The notes: generated by a model from the sequence alone, not told the origin. Positions 8,998 through 18,264 are shown, counted from the first letter of the stretch. The stretch is 38,723 bases of DNA from a bacterium 1xD42-67 (GCA_003612335.1 RAYO01000037.1:1-38723), one strand, 5' to 3'. Translations and numbers: made by a program.

Positions 8998-11187
8998 GTG
9001 CAACTTGTAATTGCAGAAAAACCCAGCGTGGCCCGGAGCATCGCCGCCGTGATCGGCGCGACCGACCGGCAGGAGGGCTACTTGCAGGGTAACGGCTACC
9101 AGGTGTCCTGGTGCATCGGGCATCTGGTGTCCTTTACCGACGCCGGGATGTATGACGAGCGTTTCAAGAAATGGCGCTATGAGGATTTGCCCATCATCCC
9201 GGAAAGCTGGCGGCTGACCGTCCCCCCGGACAAGCGGGAGCGGTTCGACACCCTGCGGACGCTGCTGCGCTCCGAGGAAGTGAGCGAGGTAATCAACGCC
9301 TGCGACGCCGGGCGGGAGGGCGAATTGATCTTCCGCACGGTCTACCATCTGGCGGGCTGTACCAAGCCCATGAAACGGCTGTGGATTTCCAGCATGGAGG
9401 ACAGTGCCATCCGGGAGGGCTTCGCCAACCTGAAACCGGGCCGGGACTATGACCCCCTGCATCAGTCGGCGCTGTGCCGGGCCAAGGCGGACTGGCTGAT
9501 CGGCATTAACGCCACCCGGCTTTTCTCTGTGCTGTACCACAAGACCCTGACCGTGGGCCGCGTCCAGACCCCCACCCTGAAAATGCTGGTGGACAGGGAC
9601 GCCAAGATCACCGGCTTCCAGAAAAAGAAATATCACATCGTCCATATCGCCGGGGGCGGCGTGGAGGCGGCAAGCGACCGTATCACCGACCCCGCCGAGG
9701 CGGAGAGCGTCAAGACGGCCTGCGGGGGAGCGCAGGCCGTTTGTGCTTCCGTGGTGCGGGAGAAGAAAACCGAACAGCCGCTCAAGCTGTACGACCTCAC
9801 CACCTTGCAGCGGGAGGCCAACCGGCTTTTCGGCTTCACGGCGAAACAGACCCTTGACTACGCCCAAACGCTCTATGAAAAGCGTCTGCTGACCTATCCC
9901 CGGACAGACAGCCGCTTTCTCTCCGACGACATGGAGCAGACGGCGGCGGGCATCGTGGCCGGTATCGTCCCCATCCTCCCGTTCATGGAGGGTGCGGCGT
10001 TCTCTGCGGAGATCCGCCGCATCCTGAACAGCGCCAAGGTGAGCGACCACCACGCCATTATCCCCACGGCGGAGTTCGTGAAACAGGGCTTTTCCGGGCT
10101 GGCGGACAGCGAAAAGAAACTGCTGTCCCTGGTGTGCTGTAAGCTGCTGGGCGCCGTGGCCCCGGCCCATGAGTATGAGGCCGTTACCGCCACATTCACC
10201 TGCGCCGGGCATGAGTTCGCCGCCAAGGGCAAGACCGTTCTTTCTCCCGGCTGGAAAGACATCGACCGCCGTTTCCGGGCCTCCCTGAAAACCGACACCG
10301 ACGAGGACAGCGAAACAGCGAAAGAATTGCCGGAGCTGGCCGAGGGGCAGGTTTTCGAGGATGTGGCCGCTTCCGTCACCGAGCATTTCACGTCGCCCCC
10401 CAAGCCCTACACCGAAGATACCCTGCTGTCGGCTATGGAGCGGGCCGGGGCCGAGGATATGCCTGACGACGCCGCAAAGGGGAACCCCACGCAAGCCCAG
10501 CGAAGCGGGTTGCGTGGGGAAAAGGAGGGGCAACGGAACAGAGCGGATGCCTGCCGACAGGCAGGCGTAGCGGAGTGTAGTTTGTCCCGACGCGGGCTGG
10601 GGACGCCCGCCACCCGTGCCGCTATTCTGGAAAAGCTGGTGCAGACCGGCTTTGTCCAGCGCAAAGGCAGACAGCTTTTTCCCACCAAGGACGGCATCAA
10701 CCTGGCGACGGTTCTGCCGGAGGCCCTGACCTCCCCGGTCCTGACCGCTGAATGGGAAAGCCGCCTGACCGAGATTGCCAAGGGAGAGGCCGACCCGGAC
10801 GAGTTCATGGCCGGTATTGAGGCGCAAGCCCGCGACCTGGTGAAAACCTATTCCTGCGTCAGCGAGGACAAGCAGAAATTGTTTCAGGCCGAGCGTGTGG
10901 CCGTTGGGACGTGTCCCCGCTGCGGCGAAGCCGTCTACGAGGGCAAGAAAAATTATTACTGCGGCAACCGAGCCTGTCAGTTCGTCATGTGGAAAAACGA
11001 CCGCTTTTTTGAGGAACGGAAAAAGGCGTTCACCCCGAAGGTCGCCGCCGCCCTGCTTAAACATGGAAAGGTGAAGATCAAGGGCCTGTTCTCTCCCAAG
11101 ACCGGCAAGACCTACGACGGCACGGTGCTTCTGGCCGATACCGGCGGGAAGTACGTCAATTTCCGTATGGAGTGGAAAAAGCAATAA
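8998..11187 (+). CDS. topB: DNA topoisomerase III (type IA), ICE-borne
   Basis: This 729-residue type IA topoisomerase relaxes or decatenates DNA, probably during transfer or replication of the element. The N-terminal TOPRIM begins QLVIAEKPSVARSIAAVIGA and includes NACDAGREGELIFR. The active-site Tyr is in LLTYPRTDSRFLS (about residue 300). The C-terminal zinc-finger-like segment is CPRCGEAVYEGKKNYYC. The start is GTG 8998 after AAAGGAGC. An extra segment of about 38 residues (about 495-532) splits the usual EDMPDDA...GLGTPATRA junction in frame; see the repeat entry. Whether the enzyme tolerates it is unknown, but the location near a surface loop makes this plausible. Element B has no topB in the window. 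Confidence 0.92.
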   Translation: MQLVIAEKPSVARSIAAVIGATDRQEGYLQGNGYQVSWCIGHLVSFTDAGMYDERFKKWRYEDLPIIPESWRLTVPPDKRERFDTLRTLLRSEEVSEVINACDAGREGELIFRTVYHLAGCTKPMKRLWISSMEDSAIREGFANLKPGRDYDPLHQSALCRAKADWLIGINATRLFSVLYHKTLTVGRVQTPTLKMLVDRDAKITGFQKKKYHIVHIAGGGVEAASDRITDPAEAESVKTACGGAQAVCASVVREKKTEQPLKLYDLTTLQREANRLFGFTAKQTLDYAQTLYEKRLLTYPRTDSRFLSDDMEQTAAGIVAGIVPILPFMEGAAFSAEIRRILNSAKVSDHHAIIPTAEFVKQGFSGLADSEKKLLSLVCCKLLGAVAPAHEYEAVTATFTCAGHEFAAKGKTVLSPGWKDIDRRFRASLKTDTDEDSETAKELPELAEGQVFEDVAASVTEHFTSPPKPYTEDTLLSAMERAGAEDMPDDAAKGNPTQAQRSGLRGEKEGQRNRADACRQAGVAECSLSRRGLGTPATRAAILEKLVQTGFVQRKGRQLFPTKDGINLATVLPEALTSPVLTAEWESRLTEIAKGEADPDEFMAGIEAQARDLVKTYSCVSEDKQKLFQAERVAVGTCPRCGEAVYEGKKNYYCGNRACQFVMWKNDRFFEERKKAFTPKVAAALLKHGKVKIKGLFSPKTGKTYDGTVLLADTGGKYVNFRMEWKKQ
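10481..10590 (+). repeat. In-frame palindromic insertion inside topB
   Basis: The topB frame here carries about 110 extra bases compared with the usual family junction. It contains two palindromes. CCCCACGCAA (10485-10494) pairs with TTGCGTGGGG (10510-10519), with an inner CCC/GGG pair. GCCTGCC (10549-10555) pairs with GGCAGGC (10560-10566) around GACA. The insertion keeps the frame open and encodes a polar, Arg/Gln/Ala-rich stretch. This resembles the behaviour of protein-coding palindromic elements. Its limits are estimated from protein family memory. Confidence 0.6.
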
Positions 11188-11197
11188 CATTTTCAGA

Positions 11198-11231
11198 CGC
11201 AAGGCCCTATCCGATTGGATGGGGCCTTGCG
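11198..11231 (+). promoter_or_regulatory. Strong hairpin between topB and the ArdA/ArdC gene
   Basis: CGCAAGGCCCTATCC pairs with GGATGGGGCCTTGCG over 15 positions (one T-G) around GATT. No T-run follows, so it is more likely an mRNA stability or processing element, or an attenuator, than a simple terminator. It begins 11 bases after the topB stop and ends 25 bases before the next start. Confidence 0.5.
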
Positions 11232-11255
11232 CTGTAATCAGAAAGGAGCGACCGA

Positions 11256-14200
11256 GTGAGCGAAGTGTTTTCTATACAGTTGAGCAATCACACCACCCAA
11301 CCGGACGGCAAAACCGGCGTCTGGCTGGACTTGCCCGCCACGGCGGAGCAGGTGCAGGCGGCGATGGAGCAGATCGGCGTTACGCAGGGTAATCCGTGGG
11401 ACTATTTTATCAGCGGCTTTTCCTCCCCGGAGGGCCGACACCTGGCTATTCCCCACGACATGGCGCTGGCCTCCGGCGTGAACGAGCTGAATTTTCTTGC
11501 CGCCCGGCTGGAAAAGCTGAACGACTATGAGATCGGCACACTGAACGCCGCCTTGCAGCAGAAGGACACCGAAATGCGGACGATTTGGCGCATTATCGAC
11601 TACGCCGACAACTTGGATTACTATGTCAATCTTCCCGATGTCCGCACGGTGGCACAGTTGGGGGACTACTATCTGAACCGTTCCGGTATGGTAGATATGC
11701 CCGACGCCTGGAAACCCGCCATCGACACGGCTGCGCTGGGAAAGCACATCGCCGGACTGGAACAGGGGGCCTTTACCGAGTACGGCTATATCGTCAAGAG
11801 CGGCGACCCGTGGAAGCAGGTCTACGAGGGCCAGATCATCCCGGAGGAATACCGGGTGCTGTCCTTTCCGCCTCCGCAGGTGGAGCGGGACGAGGCCAGC
11901 CGCCCCCAGCCGGAGCAGACCGCCCCGGCCCCCCAGCCCGTCATTCCCATTGTGCTGACCGGCAAAAACAACGCCGAGCGCATGAAAGAGATCACCGACA
12001 GACTGGAAGCCGGTATTCAGGCCCTTTTTGAGAGCGAACAGTACAAAAACTACCTCACCGCCATGTCCAAGTTCTACAATTACAGCTTCAACAACACCCT
12101 CCTGATCGCCATGCAGAAGCCGGATGCCTCCTTGGTGGCGGGCTACAACAAGTGGAAGGACGACTTTGAACGCCAAGTGAAGCGGGGCGAAAAGGCTATT
12201 AAAATCCTTGCCCCGGCCCCCTACAAGGTGCGGCGGCAGGTGGAAAAGCTGGACGCCAGCGGCAAGACCATCCCCGGCCCGGATGGGAAGCCGCTGACCG
12301 AGGAAAAGGAGATCACTGTACCGGCGTTCAAGGTGGTGTCCGTGTTCGACGTGTCCCAGACCGAGGGCCGGGAGATACCCGACATCGCCGTGGACGAGCT
12401 GACCGGCAGCGTGGAGCGGTATCAGGACTTCTTCACAGCCCTGGAGAGAACTTCCCCCGTCCCTATCGCCTTTGAGAACATCGAGAGCGGGGCGCACGGC
12501 TATTACCACCTGGAGGAAAAGCGCATCGCCATCGACGAGGGCATGAGTGAGCTGCAAAACCTGAAAACGGCTATCCATGAGATCGCTCACGCCACCCTCC
12601 ACGCCATTGACAAGGACGCCACGCCGGAGGAATTGGCCGACCGTCCCGACCGCCGTACCCGCGAGGTGCAGGCCGAGAGCGTGGCCTACACCGTCTGCCA
12701 GCACTACGGGCTGGACACGTCGGACTATTCTTTCGGCTATGTGGCCGGGTGGAGCAGCGGCAAGGAGCTGTCCGAGTTGAAAGCCTCCCTTGAAACTATC
12801 CGGGCCACGGCCAATGACCTGATTACCAAGATCGACGGCCACCTTGCCCAGCTTCAGCAGGAGCGGGAGGCCCGGCAGGAGCAGGCCCCGTCCATCTGGA
12901 ACGGGCTGGACGGGCTTATCAACGACAAGCCTTTCATGCCGGGGGCCACGCCGGAGCAGCAGGCCAACGCCCTGATGGACTTTGCCGAGCGCGACGGCCA
13001 GCGGCTGGGCAACGAGGAACGCCGTCTGATCGTGGATTATGCCAATGTTGTCCGGGACTATCACAAGGTTGCCGACCTTATCAATGAGCTGTGCGAGGAT
13101 GGCTACGAGTTACAGCACGGCGGCGTGGATATTGCGGTAAAAATGCGGGTGGAGCGTGAGATTGCGGATGCGCCCCCGCTTCTCCTTGACCCGGACGCCG
13201 AGCCGCTGGTGACGGTCATTTGGAGCGAGAGCGCCGACCTGCGGGACGGGGAGCAGATGCCCATTTCCCAAGCCGACGCCATTTTCAAGGCCCTGGACGA
13301 CGCTATGCGGGATAAACCGGGCTATGACAAGACCAAGTTCCGCATCGACTTCACCATGAACGGCAAGGCGGATGACTACGAGGGACGGCAGGACTTTGGC
13401 GACGGGGACGGTTCCCTGATCGAGCATATCCAAGGCTACCATGAGTATTACGCACAGGACGAAAGCTGGAAAAACCATGTGCTTCACCATGAGGGGCCGG
13501 AGGCATGGGAGGCGGACAAGGCTGAACGGGACATGATTTTGGGCGAGTTCATTCCCTATCTGAAACTGCATTGTAACCTCTCCGCGATGGAGCGGGAGGC
13601 CCAGCGTCCCTTACAGTCCGGGGAAACTCTGCCCCCGGAACAGATCGCCTATTTCAACGCCGTTCTGGACTATGTACGCCAGTGCCGCCCGCTTCTCAAT
13701 CAGGGCCAGTATCAGCTGCCGGAGCCGCCCCACCTGGCAGACTTTGACGTGGAGTTGCAGGAGTACAAGGCCCACGTCATGGATGAAATTCAGCGGGAAG
13801 CCGCCGCAGCCGGTATGACCGTGGAGGAATACGCCGCCAACGGCTACGAGCCAGCCGCCCAGCCGGAAGCGGCGCAGGCCAACGATACGCCGGAGCAGAC
13901 GGAGCCTGCTGCTCTGCCCACCGTGGAGCCGACGCCGGAGGGCATTTCCGCCGAGCTGTACGACCTGATGTGCGCCTATGACCCGGAATTTATGAAAGAC
14001 TACGCCAACCGGGAAGATCAGATAGGTGGGACTATCCGGGAAATGCAGGCGGTTGGCCCCACGTCCTTTGAGCTGGTGATCGTGGGCATCCGGGACGACG
14101 AGCAGGCCCCCGCCGCCCTCCGGGAACGTGCCGCCGCCCTGATGGACACCATCGACCGCTACAAGGAGTTGAACAACACCTTTTCCATCTATCAGGTGCG

Positions 14201-15884
14201 GGGCGGGCCGGAAACACGGGATTTCCGCTTTGAGCCGTATTATCGCCTGCTGGCGACCGGGCGAACGGTTGACCCGGCGAATTATGACCTGGTATATACC
14301 GCCCCGCTTCGGGACACCGATACCCTGGAAAGCATCTACCGCCAATTCAACACCGACCACCCCGCCGACTTCACGGGACACAGCTTGTCCGTTTCCGATG
14401 TGGTGGTGCTTCGCCACGGCGACCGGCAGGAGGCCCATTTTTGCGATGATGTGGGCTTTCAGGAAGTGCCGGAGTTTTTCGTCCAACTGGAACAGCGGCT
14501 TACGCCGGACACCCTTTTGACCGGGGAACGGGTGCAAACACCGCGGGGCAGTTTCCGTATTACCGATATGACCCGTGAACAGATGGAAGCCGCCGGATAT
14601 GGCTTTCATCATCAATCGGAGGACGGCAAATATTTCATCATGGGTAATGGCACGAATGCTTACGCTATTGCCGCCCAGCGGGAAAATCCCCTGCGTACTG
14701 CCGAGCTGTCCACCGAGCAGAACGAGAACATGATCGACGGCGTTCTGAACAATGCCCCGTCCCCCGGTGAGGTCGAGGCCAAGGAGGAAGCCGGACAGCC
14801 GCCGCAGGCCGACGCCCCGGAACAGCCGGAGGCCCCGGAGCAGGCCCCCGTCCGCTATTACACCATCAACGAGGGAGCGGCCCGCCGTGCCAAGACAGCC
14901 AACAGCTTTGACGACTACCGGCCCGGCAGCGCAACGGCGGAGTACCGCAGTATGGTGGACAAGGCGGTTGAGATCGCCCAGCGGCAGAAGAAGCGGGTTG
15001 ACCCGGAATTTCACGATAAGATAGACCAGCTTCTTGACACCTACGCCCGCCTGCTGGCGCAGAACATGAACAGGGGCTATGAGATCGCCGCCCGTGTCCC
15101 CTCCGTGATGATTGCCGGGCCTGCCAATTTCCCCGTGAAGAAAAAGCAGAAGCAGAACGCCGCCGATGATAAGAATATGCGGGAATGGCAGGATATTCAG
15201 GGCTTGCTTGATAAAATCCGCAGTACGGGCATGGGCGGCATCAGCGCCGACGACCCCAACGCCATTGAGAAGCTGCAAGCCAAGCTGGAAAAGCTGGAAG
15301 CCACGCAGGAAATGATGAAAGCGGTAAATGCCTACTACCGCAAGCACAAGACGTTGGAGGGCTGTCCCCACCTCTCCCAAAAGAGCATTGAGGCGTTCCA
15401 GCCCGGCATGGCCGAGGGTAGCGGGGGAAACCCCTTTTTGCCCTGGCAGTTGTCCAACAACAATGCCAACATCCGGCAGGTACGCAGCCGCATTGAGCAG
15501 TTGACCCGCCAGCGGGAAAATATTTATGTGGGCTGGGAGTTCGACGGCGGCACGGTGGAGATCAACCGGGAGGCCAACCGCCTGCAAGTTTTCTTCGAGG
15601 GCAAGCCCGACGAGGCCACCCGGAACATCCTGAAAGAAAACAGCTTCCGTTGGTCGCCCAAGGCCGGAGCGTGGCAGCGGCAGTTGAACGACAACACATT
15701 TTGGGTGGTTGACCGTATTTCGTTCCTGCGGCCCCTATCCGGTGAGAAGCCCAGCGAATTGCAGGCCAAGGCCCGGAAAGCGCAGCAGGAAAAGCCCTCC
15801 ATCCGGGCGCAGTTGAAAGCGGCCAAGGAGGGCCAGCAGCCGAAAGCCCCCACTAAAGATAAATCGCAGGATTTGGAGGTGTGA
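11256..15884 (+). CDS. Giant multidomain antirestriction-type protein: ArdA-like, ArdC-like with zinc peptidase motif, YodL
   Basis: This 1542-residue protein appears to combine several ICE 'polyvalent' domains. About 1-130 is ArdA-like (EVFSIQLSN, WLDLPATAEQV, DYFISGF, NELNFLAARLEKL, YEIGTLNAAL). About 230-400 is ArdC-like ssDNA-binding (YKNYLTAMSKFYNYSFNN, VAGYNKWK, GEKAIKILAP). The zinc peptidase motif HEIAHATLH follows at about 441. About 640-790 is a large-polyvalent-protein type region, and about 970-1080 is YodL (GHSLSVSDVVVL). A coiled region and a C-terminal KPDEATRNILKENSFRWSP module end the protein. The start is GTG 11256 after AAAGGAG. It probably protects incoming DNA against restriction in the recipient. 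LtrC-like single-protein relatives exist; the ArdA assignment is the least certain part. Confidence 0.85.
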   Translation: MSEVFSIQLSNHTTQPDGKTGVWLDLPATAEQVQAAMEQIGVTQGNPWDYFISGFSSPEGRHLAIPHDMALASGVNELNFLAARLEKLNDYEIGTLNAALQQKDTEMRTIWRIIDYADNLDYYVNLPDVRTVAQLGDYYLNRSGMVDMPDAWKPAIDTAALGKHIAGLEQGAFTEYGYIVKSGDPWKQVYEGQIIPEEYRVLSFPPPQVERDEASRPQPEQTAPAPQPVIPIVLTGKNNAERMKEITDRLEAGIQALFESEQYKNYLTAMSKFYNYSFNNTLLIAMQKPDASLVAGYNKWKDDFERQVKRGEKAIKILAPAPYKVRRQVEKLDASGKTIPGPDGKPLTEEKEITVPAFKVVSVFDVSQTEGREIPDIAVDELTGSVERYQDFFTALERTSPVPIAFENIESGAHGYYHLEEKRIAIDEGMSELQNLKTAIHEIAHATLHAIDKDATPEELADRPDRRTREVQAESVAYTVCQHYGLDTSDYSFGYVAGWSSGKELSELKASLETIRATANDLITKIDGHLAQLQQEREARQEQAPSIWNGLDGLINDKPFMPGATPEQQANALMDFAERDGQRLGNEERRLIVDYANVVRDYHKVADLINELCEDGYELQHGGVDIAVKMRVEREIADAPPLLLDPDAEPLVTVIWSESADLRDGEQMPISQADAIFKALDDAMRDKPGYDKTKFRIDFTMNGKADDYEGRQDFGDGDGSLIEHIQGYHEYYAQDESWKNHVLHHEGPEAWEADKAERDMILGEFIPYLKLHCNLSAMEREAQRPLQSGETLPPEQIAYFNAVLDYVRQCRPLLNQGQYQLPEPPHLADFDVELQEYKAHVMDEIQREAAAAGMTVEEYAANGYEPAAQPEAAQANDTPEQTEPAALPTVEPTPEGISAELYDLMCAYDPEFMKDYANREDQIGGTIREMQAVGPTSFELVIVGIRDDEQAPAALRERAAALMDTIDRYKELNNTFSIYQVRGGPETRDFRFEPYYRLLATGRTVDPANYDLVYTAPLRDTDTLESIYRQFNTDHPADFTGHSLSVSDVVVLRHGDRQEAHFCDDVGFQEVPEFFVQLEQRLTPDTLLTGERVQTPRGSFRITDMTREQMEAAGYGFHHQSEDGKYFIMGNGTNAYAIAAQRENPLRTAELSTEQNENMIDGVLNNAPSPGEVEAKEEAGQPPQADAPEQPEAPEQAPVRYYTINEGAARRAKTANSFDDYRPGSATAEYRSMVDKAVEIAQRQKKRVDPEFHDKIDQLLDTYARLLAQNMNRGYEIAARVPSVMIAGPANFPVKKKQKQNAADDKNMREWQDIQGLLDKIRSTGMGGISADDPNAIEKLQAKLEKLEATQEMMKAVNAYYRKHKTLEGCPHLSQKSIEAFQPGMAEGSGGNPFLPWQLSNNNANIRQVRSRIEQLTRQRENIYVGWEFDGGTVEINREANRLQVFFEGKPDEATRNILKENSFRWSPKAGAWQRQLNDNTFWVVDRISFLRPLSGEKPSELQAKARKAQQEKPSIRAQLKAAKEGQQPKAPTKDKSQDLEV

Positions 15885-15887
15885 CGA

Positions 15888-16577
15888 TTGCGAAAATATG
15901 AGGATGTGGACATCATCGCCTCCCTGGGGGCGGTGATGGAGCTGAACACCGAGCATTACAAGAGCGATTTCCGCTATGATATGGAAATGTTCATGGAGGC
16001 GGCGCGGCATCCCACCGAGGAAAACACCCATTTGCTGTGGCTGTCCCGCCGCTGTGGAACCGAGTGCTTCCGGGAACGTGACGCCTATCTGAAAGAGAGC
16101 CAGGCAAGCCACACCTGGGCGTTCCACGCCACCACTTGGGACAGCATTTTGGCCTACGCCGTAGAGATCACCGGCCTGCGGGACGGCAAGGTGGTGGGCA
16201 ACCTCTATGAGCTGGATTACCGCCAGCACGCCGCCAAGCTGGGGCAGCAGGCGCTTCCCATTCAGGGGGTCAGCCTGAAATTTGAGGATGGAACCGAAAC
16301 CCGCTGTTCCTATGAGCAGTATAATCATGGCATCTATGGGATGGTGGCGGAGCATGGCAAGGTGGTGAGCAGGCACTATGAGCCGGAGAGCGAGGACGCC
16401 TTGCGTGGTCTGCTTTCCGCCGCCCGCCAAAGCAGGCAGAAGAACCGTGCGGCCACGTTCAAGATTAAAATTGGCCGCAAGCCCTCTATCCGAAAGCAGC
16501 TTGCCGAGGCCAAGAGCGCCGCCGCTCCGAAAAAGGCCCCGGCCAAAACGAAAAATCAGGAATTGGAGGTGGGATGA
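15888..16577 (+). CDS. DUF3849-like accessory protein
   Basis: The 229-residue product begins RKYEDVDIIASLGAVMELN. It has a SRRCGTECFRERDAYLKES segment that matches the DUF3849-type small proteins found beside LtrC-like genes. It ends in a basic Lys/Ala-rich tail (KPSIRKQLAEAKSAAAPKKA), similar in style to the tail of the preceding giant protein. The start is TTG 15888, five to six bases after GGAGGTG. It lies immediately downstream of the giant gene and overlaps tnpW, so it is part of the same operon. Function is unknown. Confidence 0.6.
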   Translation: MRKYEDVDIIASLGAVMELNTEHYKSDFRYDMEMFMEAARHPTEENTHLLWLSRRCGTECFRERDAYLKESQASHTWAFHATTWDSILAYAVEITGLRDGKVVGNLYELDYRQHAAKLGQQALPIQGVSLKFEDGTETRCSYEQYNHGIYGMVAEHGKVVSRHYEPESEDALRGLLSAARQSRQKNRAATFKIKIGRKPSIRKQLAEAKSAAAPKKAPAKTKNQELEVG

Positions 16578-16780
16578 TGGTACATTTTACGGTTGAGGAA
16601 GAAAACCTGGTCTGCGTCTACTACAAGGCCGACCGGCGCAGGACGATGGGCCGCATGACCGCCGCCCTCCCCGATATGGACGGGGATATGCAGGCGTTGG
16701 CCCGGCAGACGATCAGGAAGTTGGAGGCCATGACGGACGCCGACTTTGAGGACGTGCGCTTTCTCTTTACGGACGAGTAA
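16574..16780 (+). CDS. TnpW family transposon-encoded protein
   Basis: The product has 67-68 residues; either ATG 16574 or 16577 fits the GGAGGTGGG ribosome-binding site. The order HFTVEEENLVCVYY, DRRRTMGRMTAALPDMD and ALARQTIRKLEAMTDADFEDV matches the TnpW family known from Tn4451-like and related mobile elements. Function is unknown. The ATGATG start overlaps the stop of the preceding gene, showing coupling. It is the last + strand gene of the element-A transfer operon. Confidence 0.8.
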   Translation: MMVHFTVEEENLVCVYYKADRRRTMGRMTAALPDMDGDMQALARQTIRKLEAMTDADFEDVRFLFTDE

Positions 16781-16835
16781 CAGGGAAGCCGCCTGCCTGA
16801 TGATAGCAGGTAGTCAACAGGGATAGGAATACAGA

Positions 16836-16918
16836 CCTGCAGAAAAGGTACAGACGCAGCGCGGGTGTACCTTTTCCGCAGGTGCCGCGAGCGGCCCGCC
16901 CGCAGGCGGGGCGCTTGC
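16836..16918. other. Two tandem hairpins in the noncoding stretch after tnpW
   Basis: The gene-free stretch 16781-17235 is dense in inverted repeats. The first hairpin pairs CCTGC and GAAAAGGTAC (16836-16851) with GTACCTTTTC and GCAGG (16867-16882). The second pairs GCGAGCG and CCCGCC (16887-16900) with GGCGGG and CGCTTGC (16905-16918) around CGCA. The short 70-codon frame at 16980-17192 is not credible. Confidence 0.6.
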
Positions 16919-16951
16919 GTAAACGGTAGGACGCTGGGGGTATCAGAAAAG

Positions 16952-16998
16952 CAGGACGTGGAGCCGGTAGAATGGCCCCATGTCCTGTCTTATTTTTT
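16952..16998 (+). terminator. Terminator of the element-A transfer operon
   Basis: CAGGACGTGG (16952-16961) with GCC (16963-16965) pairs with GGC (16974-16976) and CCATGTCCTG (16978-16987), apart from one A-C mismatch. TCTTATTTTTTT follows. It lies about 170 bases after tnpW. Confidence 0.7.
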
Positions 16999-17008
16999 TG
17001 CCTGTTTT

Positions 17009-17121
17009 CTACGCATTTAGAACACCGTTTCAGCGAGTATTTGATAAATCATTCAGCCACCCCATCGACTGGCCCTTGAAAGCCTTGAAAACAGCGGGCT
17101 TTTACCCCTCTAAATGCGTAG
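17009..17121. repeat. 113-bp inverted-repeat element, element-A copy
   Basis: The ends are CTACGCATTTAGA (17009-17021) and its exact reverse complement (17109-17121). Inside, GAAAGCCTTG (17078-17087), six bases, then GCGGGCTTTT (17094-17103) matches the inner motif of the element-B copy at 30214-30324, while the end repeats differ in sequence yet stay paired. Confidence 0.6.
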
Positions 17122-17177
17122 GCCGATGTGCTGCTTTGCTCTTATCCTGCTTTCTCAATAACGAGAGTATTCTTGCG

Positions 17178-17206
17178 TTGTGCGGGCTGTAGAATCATGC
17201 TATAAT
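17178..17206 (+). promoter_or_regulatory. Promoter of the FAD oxidoreductase gene
   Basis: TTGTGC (17178-17183), 17 bases, TATAAT (17201-17206), with TGC just before the -10 (extended -10). The gene starts 30 bases downstream at 17236. Confidence 0.7.
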
Positions 17207-17235
17207 AAGCTGAAATCAAAAACGAGGTTTGGAAA

Positions 17236-18264
17236 ATGTATGATGTAATTGTTGTTGGTGCTGGCCCCGCCGGGAGTACAGCCGCAAAAGTTTTAGCCGA
17301 AAAGGGTATGCGGGTTTTGCTTGTAGAACGGCATAAACTTCCCCGCTATAAGTCTTGCTCCGGCGTACTAATTCAAAAGTCAATAGATTTAGTACAACGC
17401 TACTATGGAAAAGAAGTTCCCCTGTCTGCAACGTGTACCCCCGTGGAAAACCGGGGTATGATATTCACAGATGATAAAGGCCGGGAGTTCCGTTTTGAAC
17501 AGGGCGGATTGAACGTCTGGCGCAGTTCTTTTGATAACTGGCTGACGGAACAGGCGGCAGCATCCGGCGCAGAAGTCCGGGACAACACCAGCGCCATTTC
17601 CAGCGAGGGACAGGATAATTGTATTTCTGTTACTTTACGGGGTAAATCCTTTTGCACGGAGCAGGCCAGATATGTCATTGATTGCGAGGGCGTCACCGGC
17701 GTACTAAAGCGGCAGCTCCTTGGAAACAACCGGGATTTCATTACAACTTTCCAGACTTTCAACAGGGGAACAATTCAGTTAGACCCACACTACTTTTACG
17801 CCTATTTACAGCCGGAGCTGTCCGAATATGATGCGTGGTTCAATGTGAAAGATGAAATGTTAGTATTGGGCGTTTCAGTCAAGGATATTGGCCGAATTGA
17901 GCATTTTTATCAGCGATTTATTTCTTACATGGAAGTACATCATGGCTTGCAGATCAGTCAGCAGGTCAAGGCGGAAAAGTGGCTAATGCCCCATATCCGG
18001 CCCGGTTGTCCTGTCACCTACGGTCAAGGCCGAATGTTGTTTGCTGGCGAGATTGCCGGTTTCCTCAATCCAATGGGCGAGGGCATTTCGGCGGGGATGG
18101 AAAGCGGCTATTGTGCTGCCTATGCCATAGCAAATCATTTTGATACTTTGAATATGATCTATGCAGATTACAAACGGGACACCCAGCAACTAAAGTCTTA
18201 CATGGAGCGTCAATGGAACTTTGTGGGGCGGATGGCTGGCACTTTTTCGGAAATGATTATTTGA
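17236..18264 (+). CDS. NAD(P)/FAD-dependent oxidoreductase, geranylgeranyl-reductase-like
   Basis: This 342-residue flavoprotein has an N-terminal Rossmann dinucleotide fold (YDVIVVGAGPAGSTAAKVLA, GAGPAG at 8-13) and the acidic ribose-binding E in LLVERHKLPRYKSCSG. A second FAD contact lies in MLFAGEIAGFLNPMGEGIS (about 262-280). This order is typical of the geranylgeranyl-reductase/halogenase-like group. The substrate cannot be told from sequence. The gene has its own promoter and a strong terminator and is less GC-rich than the transfer genes. It separates the inverted-repeat element from the Cys-rich VLP gene, which adjoin each other in element B, so it is probably inserted cargo. A drug-modifying flavin monooxygenase is an alternative but less supported. 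Confidence 0.8.
   Translation: MYDVIVVGAGPAGSTAAKVLAEKGMRVLLVERHKLPRYKSCSGVLIQKSIDLVQRYYGKEVPLSATCTPVENRGMIFTDDKGREFRFEQGGLNVWRSSFDNWLTEQAAASGAEVRDNTSAISSEGQDNCISVTLRGKSFCTEQARYVIDCEGVTGVLKRQLLGNNRDFITTFQTFNRGTIQLDPHYFYAYLQPELSEYDAWFNVKDEMLVLGVSVKDIGRIEHFYQRFISYMEVHHGLQISQQVKAEKWLMPHIRPGCPVTYGQGRMLFAGEIAGFLNPMGEGISAGMESGYCAAYAIANHFDTLNMIYADYKRDTQQLKSYMERQWNFVGRMAGTFSEMII

Noticed and set aside
8977..11202. 741-codon frame antisense to topB (and similar long frames antisense to the ArdA/ArdC gene)
   Set aside because: Long antisense frames are expected opposite GC-rich genes; no recognisable domains and no start signals.
14383..14400. GGACA-like inverted pair in the YodL domain as a twelfth palindrome
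   Set aside because: It has a five-base centre and lacks the CTTT/RAAG flanks; it encodes a conserved protein motif (GHSLSVSD), so it is coincidental.
16980..17192. 70-codon frame after tnpW
   Set aside because: It overlaps a terminator and the inverted-repeat element, has no ribosome-binding site and no family resemblance.
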